A stretch of DNA of 64,000 nt, from assembly GCA_031553705.1 (NCBI GenBank), contig JAVBLD010000007.1, positions 1-64,000 on the forward strand, read 5' to 3'. The stretch comes from JAVBLD01 sp031553705. GTDB lineage: Bacteria; Bacteroidota; Bacteroidia; Bacteroidales; Marinifilaceae. Shown here in pieces: positions 23,666 through 33,204 of this stretch. A program made the position numbers and the translations under genes. The notes under the pieces were generated by a model. It made no database searches and was not told where the DNA came from. It worked only from the letters and a program-made list of their open reading frames with translations. Every line of letters starts with the position of its first letter. Position 1 is the stretch's first letter.

Positions 23666-25237
23666 TTAATCTTTAGACTGGAGTTTTTCCAGTATCTGAT
23701 CAATGCTAAAGCTGGCCGGTTTTTGGCGCGGCGGAAACTCTTTATAGCTGGACAGATACTCTCCCACTTTTTGGACTGCAGGTAATACCAAAAATGCGCG
23801 GTCGAGCATCCACTTTTCGTAGTTGACCGAGCCATCTACCGAGTACTCATAAGGATCGGCCATTAAATCTATAATTGTAGGTGCTCGCAAGGTTACTAAT
23901 GGATTTCGCCATATTTCCATACCTTTGGCATACTGTACCGAGAAATTAAATTTGAAACGTGCATCCCGATAGGCAACCAGGTTTCCATCGTCATCGAAGT
24001 AAACGAATTCCGGACGGGCACTTTTATTTGTTTTTCCGGTCAGATAATCCATCTGGTTGTAACCATCCAGATGTACTTTGAAGTTTTTACTGCCGGCCCG
24101 TACTCCCTTAGTTATGTTATCTCTCAGGTTGGGATCGCCGCCGGCTGCTGCCACCAGAGTAGTCAGCCAGTCTTCGGCAGAAAAAAGACCGGTAAAATTA
24201 CTTCCGGTTTTGATTTGTCCGGGCCAACGAATCAAACAAGGAACCCGGTAAGCTCCTTCCCAATTGGTATCTTTCTCCGAACGGAAGGGAGAAGAACCGC
24301 CGTCCGGCCACATATTCTTCATTGCGCCGTTGTCGGTAGTGTAAATGACAATCGTATTGTCGGCTATTCCCAAATCTTCCAGCAGTTTCAATAGTTCTCC
24401 CACCATTGCATCATGCTCTGTCATACCGTCGGCTTGTAATCCGAGTCCGGTTTTTCCAGCCGAACTCGGCTTCAAATGTGTCCATACGTGCATCCGGGTG
24501 GAGTTGAACCATGTGAAGAAAGGTTTGCCGGCTTTCACCTGGCGGGTGATGAAATCTTTGGCGGCAGCTAAGAACTCTTCGTCTACCGTTTCCATGCGCT
24601 TTTTGGTTAAAGGACCGGTATCTTCCACCTTACCATCGGCAGTGGAACGTAATACTCCGCGCGGACCAAATTGTTTTTTAAATGCCGGATCTTTCGGATA
24701 GTCGGGATTTTCAGGTTCTTCTTCCGCATTCAGGTGGTAGAGGTTACCGAAAAATTCATCAAAACCGTGCGCTGTCGGTAAAAATTTATCTTGGTCACCA
24801 AGGTGGTTTTTGCCAAATTGTCCGCACATATAGCCCAGTGGTTTCAGGAACTCGGCTATCGTAGGGTCTTCGGCTTGCAAACCGACGGGTGATCCCGGTA
24901 ATCCTACTTTGGTCAATCCGGTGCGGAAGGGACATTGTCCGGTGATAAATGCCGCACGCCCTGCCGTGCAGGATTGTTGTCCGTAGTATTGTATGAATAC
25001 GCCTCCTTCGTTGCCGATACGGTCGATATTTGGTGTGGTGAAACCCATCAATCCTCGGCTGTACGCACTGATGTTTGATTGGCCGATGTCATCGCCGAAA
25101 ATCACCAGGATATTGGGCTGCTTTCCTTTAGATTTGTTTTGTGCTTCGGCTTTCTGCGGAATAACCGCGCCTGCGGCCAGAATACTTCCGACCAGGGCGA
25201 GCTTACTGCAATTTTTTAATTTGTCTTTTACACTCAT
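23666..25237 (-). CDS. Arylsulfatase (type I sulfatase)
   Basis: 523 residues with an N-terminal signal sequence (LALVGSILAAGAVIPQKAEA). Calcium-site residues are in ILVIFGDDIGQSN, and the modified-cysteine motif is QQSCTAGRAAFITGQ, of C-x-A-x-R type rather than C-x-P-x-R. HGFDEFFGNLYHL and the late TTDNGAMKNMWPDGG with Asp-Asn fit the family. The Cys must be oxidised to formylglycine, and no true maturase is present in the window. It hydrolyses a sulfate ester in the periplasm; substrate unknown. The gene runs leftward and has its own terminator. Confidence 0.9.
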   Translation of the reverse strand: MSVKDKLKNCSKLALVGSILAAGAVIPQKAEAQNKSKGKQPNILVIFGDDIGQSNISAYSRGLMGFTTPNIDRIGNEGGVFIQYYGQQSCTAGRAAFITGQCPFRTGLTKVGLPGSPVGLQAEDPTIAEFLKPLGYMCGQFGKNHLGDQDKFLPTAHGFDEFFGNLYHLNAEEEPENPDYPKDPAFKKQFGPRGVLRSTADGKVEDTGPLTKKRMETVDEEFLAAAKDFITRQVKAGKPFFTWFNSTRMHVWTHLKPSSAGKTGLGLQADGMTEHDAMVGELLKLLEDLGIADNTIVIYTTDNGAMKNMWPDGGSSPFRSEKDTNWEGAYRVPCLIRWPGQIKTGSNFTGLFSAEDWLTTLVAAAGGDPNLRDNITKGVRAGSKNFKVHLDGYNQMDYLTGKTNKSARPEFVYFDDDGNLVAYRDARFKFNFSVQYAKGMEIWRNPLVTLRAPTIIDLMADPYEYSVDGSVNYEKWMLDRAFLVLPAVQKVGEYLSSYKEFPPRQKPASFSIDQILEKLQSKD

Positions 25238-25311
25238 CTTTTGTTTAATTTAGAATTTTACTTTAATCGGTCATTAATAATGATCAGGTTTTTCTTCTTA
25301 TCATAGAAGCC

Positions 25312-26082
25312 TTACCGGATCATTATTTCTGTTGGTTGTATATCAATAACGTAGCTTAATACATACTCCGCCAGTAGCGCATCGGCCAACCGGGATAATC
25401 CCCCGTTTGGCAGCAAAAACTCTTTTAACTGGTTTATCGTGATATCATTTTCATTCGCTACTTTTTGCATCCGGTCTTCAATATCTTTTTCACTCACTTT
25501 AATATTGTCTTTTTCACCGATTTTTTTCAAAATAAGCATCAATTTGACCCTCGCTTCGGCGCCGGCTTTATCTGCTGCCGACGCGGCGCCGGATTGGATG
25601 TCATCATATTTCAGCTCATTTTCTATTAAAGAAGGAGGCAAAAAGATTTGGGTTTGTTCCAATAGCTTGTCGGAAATCTCGTCTAATTTCTCTTCCCGGG
25701 TTTCAGACTGCAGATCAAGGTTGCCGTAATCGGGTAGTTCGAACCGGGGCATTTCAATAAAATGGGCTTTAAAACCGATATGGTCGTTTTTGTTTAGCCG
25801 GATGTCGGAGATTTCAATCGGGGAACCGGCCTCGATGTTTTCCATTTGTAACGCTTTTCTGCACAGGCGGGTAGAACATATCGACATCAGATCGTTTTTG
25901 ACCTGATTTTTAAATACCGATTCAATAGTACTTACCGGTGTTTTTCCGGCCCGGAAACCTTTGATCGAACGTTTGGCATACTGCTTTAACAGATCGTTGT
26001 AATCCTCTTCTATGTTTTCCCACGGAACCAGTACGTTCAATTCTTTCTCATATTCGTTGATATGATTTAGCGTTGTATTCAT
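25312..26082 (-). CDS. Short trigger-factor-like protein lacking the PPIase domain
   Basis: 256 residues, against about 430-450 for a normal trigger factor. The N-terminal 120 residues keep the ribosome-binding fold with the signature SIKGFRAGKTPVSTIE. After DLQSETREE the FKBP-like PPIase domain is absent and the sequence goes straight into a chaperone-arm-like helical region (LLEQTQIFLPPSLIENEL, NDITINQLKEFLLPNGG). The reading frame is intact, so this is a natural short form, perhaps a second, specialised trigger factor. It could bind ribosomes through the loop. Confidence 0.75.
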   Translation of the reverse strand: MNTTLNHINEYEKELNVLVPWENIEEDYNDLLKQYAKRSIKGFRAGKTPVSTIESVFKNQVKNDLMSICSTRLCRKALQMENIEAGSPIEISDIRLNKNDHIGFKAHFIEMPRFELPDYGNLDLQSETREEKLDEISDKLLEQTQIFLPPSLIENELKYDDIQSGAASAADKAGAEARVKLMLILKKIGEKDNIKVSEKDIEDRMQKVANENDITINQLKEFLLPNGGLSRLADALLAEYVLSYVIDIQPTEIMIR

Positions 26083-26354
26083 TTACTTTTCATTTACTGT
26101 CCAGGTCCAATTAACCTTTTCACCTTATGTTCTCATTCCGGGTATACGTTTGTTAATTTCATTCTGTTGCGTTAATTATATTGAAATCTTTCGAATCGCT
26201 GATAAACTGTTTGCAACAGGTTCCGGAGTATAGGTGAGTAAGCAGGGTTAATGAAGTTTTTCCGGTGTTACTACCGGCAGTAATATAGGTTGTATCATAA
26301 CAGAAAATAAAGTCGGATATCTGAGATTCTAAATATAAAACCAGAGCAGAAGTA

Positions 26355-27719
26355 TTATATCCATCCCAAGATAATCCTGCCTAAGAAAAGGTAGATATTT
26401 AGTCCGATGATGTCGTTTGTCAGGGTGATAAACGGGCCGGTGGCTAATGCCGGATCGATGTTCATCCTGTGAAGCAGGAGCGGGAAAGCCGTTCCGAACA
26501 GAGAGGCAAACAGAATGACTACGAAAAGCGAAAGGGTAACCGTTACCGGCATCGCCAATGTTTCAAGATTGAAAAAAAGCGTCAGTAAAAAGATGATCGA
26601 AGAACAGATTGTCGCATTCAATAAGGCTCCCCCGATCTCTTTGGCAATATTTCGGAAACTGTTTTTTACGCTTAGGGAGTTTGAGGCAAGTCCCTGTACT
26701 ACGATGGCCGAAGATTGGATGCCGACGTTTCCGCCCATAGCAGTGATGACCGGAATAAACATGGCTGTAACCGGAAAAAGGGCGATTTCTGCTTCATAAC
26801 GGGAGATCATATAGGCAGAGACCATTCCCCCGAACAGGGCAATTACCAACCATGGCAGTCTGGCTTTTGTTTGTGTCCAGATACTGTCGGACGGTTCGAC
26901 ATCCTGGGTGATCCCGGACATCATCTGGTAGTCGTGTTCAGCCTCTTCCCTAATCACATCCACCACGTCGTCGATCGTGATCCGTCCGACCAAACGTCCG
27001 ACCTGGTCAACCACCGGAATAGCTACAAGGTCGTATTTCTGCATGATTAACGCCACCGATTCGGCAGGTTCGTCGGTTTTTACAAAAACGACATCGCGAT
27101 GGTAAATGTTGATGATCTTTGCCGAAGTAGGGGCAAGAATCATCTTTTTCAAAGAAAGCCGTCCTTTCAGGATGTCGTCGTCGTCAACGACGTAGACGTT
27201 ATAAATTTCGTCCAGATGCTCGGCCTGACGGCTTAGTTCGCGAAGGCAATTGAGTACGGTCCAGTTTTCGTTCACCATCACCAGTTCTTTTGCCATCAAT
27301 CCCCCTGCCGAGTCTTCGTCATAATGAAGCAGATCGACAATATCGCCCGCCTGCTCCAGGTCTTCCATGTGTGATAATACTTCATGCTGCTGTTCGTTGG
27401 GCATACTTCCGACAAGGTCGGCAGCATCGTCCGATTCCATGTTATCGATGAAGCGCTTTGCAATGGTTTCGGCCGGAAACGATTTGATAAAGTCTACCCG
27501 TTCCTCTTCATTGACCTCCGCCAGTACATCTCCTGCACATTCATTGTCGAGCAGCAGGAATACAACCTGTGCCCGTTCATCATCCAACTCTTCCAGAATC
27601 TCCGCGATATCCGCCGGATGCAAATTATGTATCAATCGGGTGATTTCAACTTTATTATCGGCATCAATAAGCTCCTTTAACTGGTCTAAGAACTCGTGTG
27701 TTAATTCAAACTGTTTCAT
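26355..27719 (-). CDS. mgtE: MgtE-type magnesium transporter
   Basis: 454 residues. The N-terminal superhelical MgtE_N domain (LIHNLHPADIAEILEELDDE) and two CBS modules (around RLSLKKMILAPTSAK and YDLVAIPVVDQVGRLVGRIT) are followed by five membrane helices. The pore region is in FIPVITAMGGNVGIQSSAIV. It imports magnesium, gated by the CBS-bound ion. It is 30 bases downstream of rsmA on the same strand, probably in one transcript. Confidence 0.95.
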   Translation of the reverse strand: MKQFELTHEFLDQLKELIDADNKVEITRLIHNLHPADIAEILEELDDERAQVVFLLLDNECAGDVLAEVNEEERVDFIKSFPAETIAKRFIDNMESDDAADLVGSMPNEQQHEVLSHMEDLEQAGDIVDLLHYDEDSAGGLMAKELVMVNENWTVLNCLRELSRQAEHLDEIYNVYVVDDDDILKGRLSLKKMILAPTSAKIINIYHRDVVFVKTDEPAESVALIMQKYDLVAIPVVDQVGRLVGRITIDDVVDVIREEAEHDYQMMSGITQDVEPSDSIWTQTKARLPWLVIALFGGMVSAYMISRYEAEIALFPVTAMFIPVITAMGGNVGIQSSAIVVQGLASNSLSVKNSFRNIAKEIGGALLNATICSSIIFLLTLFFNLETLAMPVTVTLSLFVVILFASLFGTAFPLLLHRMNIDPALATGPFITLTNDIIGLNIYLFLGRIILGWI

Positions 27720-27749
27720 AACCTTCGATTGATTTTGGACTTCTGGTTT

Positions 27750-28514
27750 TTAACCTTTCTCAATTTCTTTGCATAAGCAGATAAAATCATCTACGTTCAG
27801 TTGTTCCGGCCGTAGGTTCAGGTAATCCGAATCAAAACCGGGAGGAATAATCTGGCGAATAGAATTGCGTAAGGTTTTACGGCGTTGATTGAAACCTGTT
27901 TTCACTACCGAAAAGAATAACTTTTCATTGCATCCCAGTGTTGTCCGGTCGTTCCGTATCAACCGTATTACAGCCGATTTTACTTTTGGAGGAGGATCGA
28001 AGACCTTTTCCCCGACGGTAAAAAGATATTCGATATTGTAATAAGTTTGGAGAAAAACGCTCAGGATACCGTATGTTTTATTACCGCACGGCGAACTGAT
28101 CCGTTCGGCCACTTCCTTCTGTATCATGCAGACAGCCTGTTTTACCACATCGCGTTTTTCAATGATCCTGAAAAAAATCTGGGATGAGATATTATACGGC
28201 AAGTTGCCGATAACAGAAAACGGAGATTGGTAGTATTGGCTGAGATCTGTTTTTAGAAAATCGCCGCAAATAATCCGGTCTTTGTATGCCGGTAGTTCTT
28301 CGTGTAAATAGACCACCGACTCCCTATCGACATCTATCGCCCTGACCGAAATGTCCGGATTATCAAACAGGTAGCGCGTTAGCACACCCATTCCCGGTCC
28401 GATCTCCAAAACCTCTTTGGTTATTGGTAGCAAACTTTCTGTGATTTTGCGGGCAATATTCCGGTCTTTTAAAAAGTGCTGCCCCAGGCTTTTTTTGGCT
28501 CTTACGATACTCAT
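27750..28514 (-). CDS. rsmA: 16S rRNA (adenine1518/1519-N6)-dimethyltransferase
   Basis: KsgA/RsmA dimethylates two adjacent adenines near the 3' end of 16S rRNA late in 30S assembly. The SAM site is VLEIGPGMGVLTRYL and the catalytic motif is FSVIGNLPYNISSQI. The N-terminal AKKSLGQHFLKD is canonical. The frame opens at 28559, but the ATG at 28514 gives MSIVRAKKSLGQ. A -7-like TATTTTTG sits only 5 bases before this ATG, so the message may be nearly leaderless. Confidence 0.95.
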   Translation of the reverse strand: MSIVRAKKSLGQHFLKDRNIARKITESLLPITKEVLEIGPGMGVLTRYLFDNPDISVRAIDVDRESVVYLHEELPAYKDRIICGDFLKTDLSQYYQSPFSVIGNLPYNISSQIFFRIIEKRDVVKQAVCMIQKEVAERISSPCGNKTYGILSVFLQTYYNIEYLFTVGEKVFDPPPKVKSAVIRLIRNDRTTLGCNEKLFFSVVKTGFNQRRKTLRNSIRQIIPPGFDSDYLNLRPEQLNVDDFICLCKEIEKG

Positions 28515-28667
28515 ACCGCAAAAATAGATAAATAATATACATACTTGAGTAAAAAACACGGAAAGTATAAAGAAAAGTTTACAGATTATGTACCTTTGCA
28601 GCGGAAGATATTATAATGAAATTATTCTTTGCGATGCCGTACGGCAACATACGGAAAAAAACAGAAA

Positions 28668-29699
28668 ATGAAAGATACAGGACTTATATATAAAAGGATT
28701 TTTAAATTCCTGGCTTTTTTCGGAATTACGGTATTCCTGTTCTGGCTGGTTTACCGGGATCAGAATTGGGATGAACTGCTGATGGTATTGAAAGAAGATG
28801 TCAATTATGCCTGGATATGGGTAGCTATTGTGATGGGGATACTCAGCCACGTCAGCCGGGCAATGCGCTGGCAACTGGTGACCCGCTCGATGGGCTACAG
28901 GATCAGCTTTATGAATAGCTTTATGGGAGTGATGATCGGTTATTTTGCCAATATCGCCCTTCCCCGGATGGGAGAGTTTACCCGTTGCGGAGTGGTGCAC
29001 AAATATGAAAATGTACCGTTTTCGAAATTATTGGGAACGGTGGTGATCGAGCGGTTGATTGATATGATCATATTGGCATTGCTGACCCTGACCGTGATAG
29101 TGCTGCAATTCAGCCAGGTCGGTGTTTTTCTGGACAATAACCAGGAAGTGAAAGAGAAGCTGGTGGCTATGATGCACTCCTGGTGGATCTGGTTGGCGCT
29201 GGCCGGTATGTTGGCGGTATGTATACTGCTATGGCGCCTTTTAAAGAAAACAAAATGGTATCATAAAATACGGGAATTCGGCATAGGCTTGAAAGAGGGG
29301 TTATTTGCCATTAAGGATGTGGAACATAAGGGGTTGTTTATTTTTCATTCCCTGTTTATATGGCTGATGTATTTCCTGATGCTTTATGTTTGCTTTTTTT
29401 GTTTTCAGTTTACTTCTGATCTCGGACCTGTGGTGGGATTGACCGTTTTTGTACTGAGCAGTTACGGAATGGTGGCGCCGGTGCAGGGAGGAATCGGGGC
29501 CTGGCATTTTATGGTGATAGCCGCTTTGATGATCTACTTGCCGAACACCCCCTATATGGCAAGTATGGCCAAAACATTTGCCTTATTGACCCACGGCACG
29601 ATGATGCTTTTATATATTGTCGTAGGCGCATTGTGCATGATATGTCTGCCGATATATAACGACAAGAGGAAATTCCGTCCTACTGTCGATATGGAATGA
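28668..29699 (+). CDS. Flippase-like (UPF0104/LPG synthase TM domain) membrane protein
   Basis: About eight membrane helices. Family features include WVAIVMGILSHVSRAMRW, the GVMIGYFANIALPRMGEF block and VAPVQGGIGAWHFMVIAAL. Related domains flip or transfer lipid-linked molecules, but no enzymatic C-domain is present and the substrate is unknown. The frame opens at a TTG at 28629; the ATG at 28668 is the natural start. It overlaps nothing and is followed 1 base later by the rsmG frame, suggesting one transcript. Confidence 0.8.
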   Translation: MKDTGLIYKRIFKFLAFFGITVFLFWLVYRDQNWDELLMVLKEDVNYAWIWVAIVMGILSHVSRAMRWQLVTRSMGYRISFMNSFMGVMIGYFANIALPRMGEFTRCGVVHKYENVPFSKLLGTVVIERLIDMIILALLTLTVIVLQFSQVGVFLDNNQEVKEKLVAMMHSWWIWLALAGMLAVCILLWRLLKKTKWYHKIREFGIGLKEGLFAIKDVEHKGLFIFHSLFIWLMYFLMLYVCFFCFQFTSDLGPVVGLTVFVLSSYGMVAPVQGGIGAWHFMVIAALMIYLPNTPYMASMAKTFALLTHGTMMLLYIVVGALCMICLPIYNDKRKFRPTVDME

Positions 29700-29700
29700 G

Positions 29701-30339
29701 ATGACCATTATGGATACAATATATTCATACTTTCCGGAATTGACGCAATGGCAGCGGGAAAAGCTGGCAATGCTGGAAGGACTTTACCGCGAATGGAATG
29801 AAAAAATTAATGTGATATCCCGTAAAGACATCGATTCATTGTGTATACATCATATATTGCACTCGTTGGCTATTGCAAAAGTAATCCGCTTCAAGCCCGG
29901 TACAACGGTAATCGATGTGGGAACCGGAGGAGGATTTCCGGGGATACCATTGGCTATTCTGTTTCCTGATGTGAATTTTTACCTGGTGGATTCGATCGGT
30001 AAGAAGATAAAGGTTGTAAAGGAGATCTCCGCTGCTTTGGAATTGAAAAACGTAATGGCGGAACAGATCAGGGTGGAACAGGTACGTGGTAGGTTTGATT
30101 TTGTTGTAAGCAGGGCTGTAACAGCTTTTCCGGCGTTTGTCGAATTGATAAAAGGCAAAATTGGGAAAGAGTCCCGCAATGAATTTTCCAATGGCATACT
30201 ATACTTGAAAGGTGGGGATTTTGAAGAAGAAATCATGCCTTATGCCGCATATATAAAAGTGTATCCCATCTCGGATTTTTTTAACGAATCTTTCTTCGAA
30301 ACCAAAAAAGTGATCTATCTGGGTGCCGGTTTTTTTTGA
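29701..30339 (+). CDS. rsmG: 16S rRNA (guanine527-N7)-methyltransferase
   Basis: GidB/RsmG methylates G527 of 16S rRNA. The SAM-binding motif VIDVGTGGGFPGIPLAI and the upstream EWNEKINVISRKDID are diagnostic. The ATG at 29701 directly follows the previous stop; a second ATG at 29710 gives MDTIYSYFPELT, closer to relatives. Length is about 210 residues, normal. Confidence 0.94.
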   Translation: MTIMDTIYSYFPELTQWQREKLAMLEGLYREWNEKINVISRKDIDSLCIHHILHSLAIAKVIRFKPGTTVIDVGTGGGFPGIPLAILFPDVNFYLVDSIGKKIKVVKEISAALELKNVMAEQIRVEQVRGRFDFVVSRAVTAFPAFVELIKGKIGKESRNEFSNGILYLKGGDFEEEIMPYAAYIKVYPISDFFNESFFETKKVIYLGAGFF

Positions 30340-30390
30340 GTTTATTTGGTGAAAATAGGTTGAAAAATTCCGGCGTGTTTTAACTTTCCA

Positions 30391-30398
30391 TATCTTTG
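30391..30398 (+). promoter_or_regulatory. -7 box of the ligA promoter
   Basis: TATCTTTG matches TAnnTTTG exactly and lies 52 bases before the ligA ATG. The -33 region (near 30370-30375, GTGTTTT) is only a partial match. Confidence 0.6.
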
Positions 30399-30449
30399 TG
30401 AAGATGTTTTCGTCATTTGATATTTATTAAGACAACCAGAGCCAGACTT

Positions 30450-32945
30450 ATGCAGACCGATAGAGACCGGATAGTAACGTTAAGGAAACTCCTTGAAGAT
30501 TATAACTATAAATATTACGTAGAAAACGCTCCGGTTATTTCGGATATCGAATTTGACCGGCTGATGCATGAACTGGAAGAACTGGAGGCCGCTTATCCGG
30601 ATATGTACGATCCGAATTCGCCGACACAACGGGTGGGGCAGGATATTAACCAAGAGTTTAGACAGGTGGCTCATAAATATGCGATGCTTTCGTTGAGCAA
30701 TACATACAGCGAAGAGGAGTTGCGTGATTTTGACCAGCGTGTGAGGAAATTGACAGGCAGGGAAGTTCAATATGTTTGTGAATTGAAATATGACGGGACT
30801 TCGATCAGCCTGACTTATATAAACGGGGAACTAACGAGTGCGGTGACTCGCGGTGACGGAGTAAAAGGTGACGATGTGACGGCGAACGTGCGTACGATCC
30901 GCGCGATTCCTTTGAAACTTCATGGCGATTACCCCTCTGAATTTGAGATAAGGGGGGAAATCCTGATGCCTTTTTCCGTTTTTAACAGGCTGAATCAGGA
31001 GAAAGCCGAAGCGGGAGAGCCGTTGTTTGCTAATCCGAGGAACGCGGCGGCAGGTACGTTGAAACTGCAAAACTCCTCGCTCGTTGCAAAAAGGCGCCTG
31101 GATTGTTGTTTGTACTATATTCCCGGAGAAAAGACTCCGGCTTCCACTCATTACGGCAATTTGCAGAAAGCAGCAGAATGGGGTTTGCGTATGCCGCCTG
31201 TGGTTACTTTGTGTAATACGATCGATGACGTGTGGGCGTTTATTACAAAATGGGATAAGGAAAGGGTTAACCTGCCCGTACCGATAGACGGGATTGTCGT
31301 AAAGGTGAATAGTATCAAAGAGCAACAGCTATTGGGGTATACGGCAAAATCTCCTCGGTGGGCGATTGCCTATAAGTTTAAAGCCGAACGGGCGGAGACT
31401 CAATTGATAGATGTCTCTTATCAGGTGGGTCGCACCGGGAGTATCACTCCGGTGGCCAATCTGGAACCGGTACATATTGCAGGTACGACCGTAAAGCGGG
31501 CCTCGTTGCATAATGCGGATATTATTGCGGAACTGGGTTTGCACGAACACGATATGGTATACGTTGAAAAAGGTGGAGAGATTATACCTAAGATCGTAGG
31601 AGTGGACGTGGATAAACGAAAATCAGGAGCGCTACCGGTGAAGTTTATTACTCACTGCCCGGAATGCGGTACGGAACTGATGCGCAATGAAGGAGAGGCA
31701 AATCACTACTGTCCGAACGCAGGACATTGTCCTCCGCAGATTGCCGGAAAGATCGAACACTTTGTGAGCCGGCGGGCAATGGATATAGAAGGAATGGGGA
31801 AGGAGACCATAGAGTTGCTGCTAAGCAAGAAGATAATCCGGAATGTGGCCGATATTTATGGATTGCCGCAGAGAAGGGAGGAATTGGTCGGACTGGAAAA
31901 GATTATTTATCCGGAAAGCTTTGAGATGACCAGTATTCCATTGGCAAAAGTGATTTACGGATTTGAAATAGGATTTAAGAATATTCCGGTCAAATTGGCA
32001 GAAAGTGTTGCCGGACATTTTATGTGTTTAAATGCTTATGCCAAGGCGACCAGGGATGAACTGCTGGCGGCCGGTTTCGAAGAAGCCGAAGCAAAACGGG
32101 CGATTGATTATTTCAGAACTCCTTTTAATGAACTTTTGGCACGGTTGGAAAAAGCCGGGGATGATGAGAATGTTCCATTGGATCATGTGCTATATGCCCT
32201 TGATATTCAGGGGGTAGATTTGCAAAAGGCTGATTTGTTGACTACAAAATTTGATTACCTGTATGAGTTATCGGTCGCTTCGCCTGAGGAGATCGCTTCG
32301 ATAGAGGGGATCAGCATGCACGATGCGGAGCAGATCGTTTCATTTTTTAAACGGAATGAGAGATTGGTACGGAAATTGAATACATTAAATGTATACCGTA
32401 TGCAGGAAAAGTCGGTGGACAATCTGATCGCCGGTATCGAGAGATCAAAATCGGCAGGTTTCCCGGCTTTTTTAAATGCATTGGGAATCCGTTATATTGG
32501 CGAGACGGCATCCCGTAATCTGGCAAAGAGTTTTAAAACGATGCAGAATCTGATGAGTGCAGATCACGAGCAGTTAAAAGAGGTGGAAGATATAGGGGAA
32601 CAGATGGCCAATAGCTTGTTGCGCTATTTCGGCGAGGAGGAAAATTGTCTTTTAGTGAAACGTCTTTTGGAATATGGTGTAGAGGCAGAAGTAAAAGAGG
32701 TGGCCGGAGAGAGCGATCTGTTACAGGGAATGACTTTTGTGATAACAGGTACGCTTAGTCGCCCCCGGGAGTACTTCAAAGATTTGATACAGAATGCAGG
32801 CGGCAAGGTTAGCGATGCCGTTTCTGCGAAAACAGGCTATCTGTTGGCGGGAGAGAACGCCGGAAGTAAGCTGAAAAAAGCGGAAAGATTAGGAACTAGA
32901 GTAATTTCGGAAGAGGAGTTCCGTCAGCTGATAAATAAGAATTAA
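30450..32945 (+). CDS. ligA: NAD-dependent DNA ligase with an enlarged helix-hairpin-helix region
   Basis: Seals nicks using NAD. Order of domains: Ia (YYVENAPVISDIEFD), adenylation with the lysine motif CELKYDGTSISL, OB fold, four-cysteine zinc motif (CPECGTELMRNEGEANHYCP), HhH region and BRCT (TFVITGTLSRPREYF). At 831 residues it is about 160 longer than usual. The extra part (about 31905-32400) lies between LVGLEKI and EKSVDNLIAGIE and appears to be two extra HhH-like units starting SIPLAKVIYGFEIG and NVPLDHVLYALDIQ, before the normal GFPAFLNALGIRYIGE. The ATG at 30450 is preferred to an upstream TTG. Confidence 0.93.
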   Translation: MQTDRDRIVTLRKLLEDYNYKYYVENAPVISDIEFDRLMHELEELEAAYPDMYDPNSPTQRVGQDINQEFRQVAHKYAMLSLSNTYSEEELRDFDQRVRKLTGREVQYVCELKYDGTSISLTYINGELTSAVTRGDGVKGDDVTANVRTIRAIPLKLHGDYPSEFEIRGEILMPFSVFNRLNQEKAEAGEPLFANPRNAAAGTLKLQNSSLVAKRRLDCCLYYIPGEKTPASTHYGNLQKAAEWGLRMPPVVTLCNTIDDVWAFITKWDKERVNLPVPIDGIVVKVNSIKEQQLLGYTAKSPRWAIAYKFKAERAETQLIDVSYQVGRTGSITPVANLEPVHIAGTTVKRASLHNADIIAELGLHEHDMVYVEKGGEIIPKIVGVDVDKRKSGALPVKFITHCPECGTELMRNEGEANHYCPNAGHCPPQIAGKIEHFVSRRAMDIEGMGKETIELLLSKKIIRNVADIYGLPQRREELVGLEKIIYPESFEMTSIPLAKVIYGFEIGFKNIPVKLAESVAGHFMCLNAYAKATRDELLAAGFEEAEAKRAIDYFRTPFNELLARLEKAGDDENVPLDHVLYALDIQGVDLQKADLLTTKFDYLYELSVASPEEIASIEGISMHDAEQIVSFFKRNERLVRKLNTLNVYRMQEKSVDNLIAGIERSKSAGFPAFLNALGIRYIGETASRNLAKSFKTMQNLMSADHEQLKEVEDIGEQMANSLLRYFGEEENCLLVKRLLEYGVEAEVKEVAGESDLLQGMTFVITGTLSRPREYFKDLIQNAGGKVSDAVSAKTGYLLAGENAGSKLKKAERLGTRVISEEEFRQLINKN

Positions 32946-33081
32946 AAACAAACAGGTAAAGGATATTTTTGTTTTTGCAACCACTCTGATTTTAAGCGAG
33001 TAATGTGAAAAATAAAAAACTAAGGACTTATTTTGAAATGATAACAAGAAAAAAAGAGTAAGTTGACTAACTTAAGACGTT

Positions 33082-33111
33082 TTTGTACGTTCAAATTATT
33101 GTTTATTTTTA
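33082..33111 (+). promoter_or_regulatory. Candidate promoter of clpC
   Basis: TTTG at 33082-33085 and TATTTTTA at 33104-33111 (seven of eight bases of the -7 consensus) are 18 bases apart, in the 259-base gap before clpC. I see no CtsR- or HrcA-type operator in the gap. Confidence 0.4.
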
Positions 33112-33204
33112 CTTTTTTGAAAATAGAGGGAGCTTGGAGTACGAGGGGTAATATAACAGTGAAGAGGCCGGCGGACGGCACTCTTTGTCTAACAATAGGA
33201 TAAT

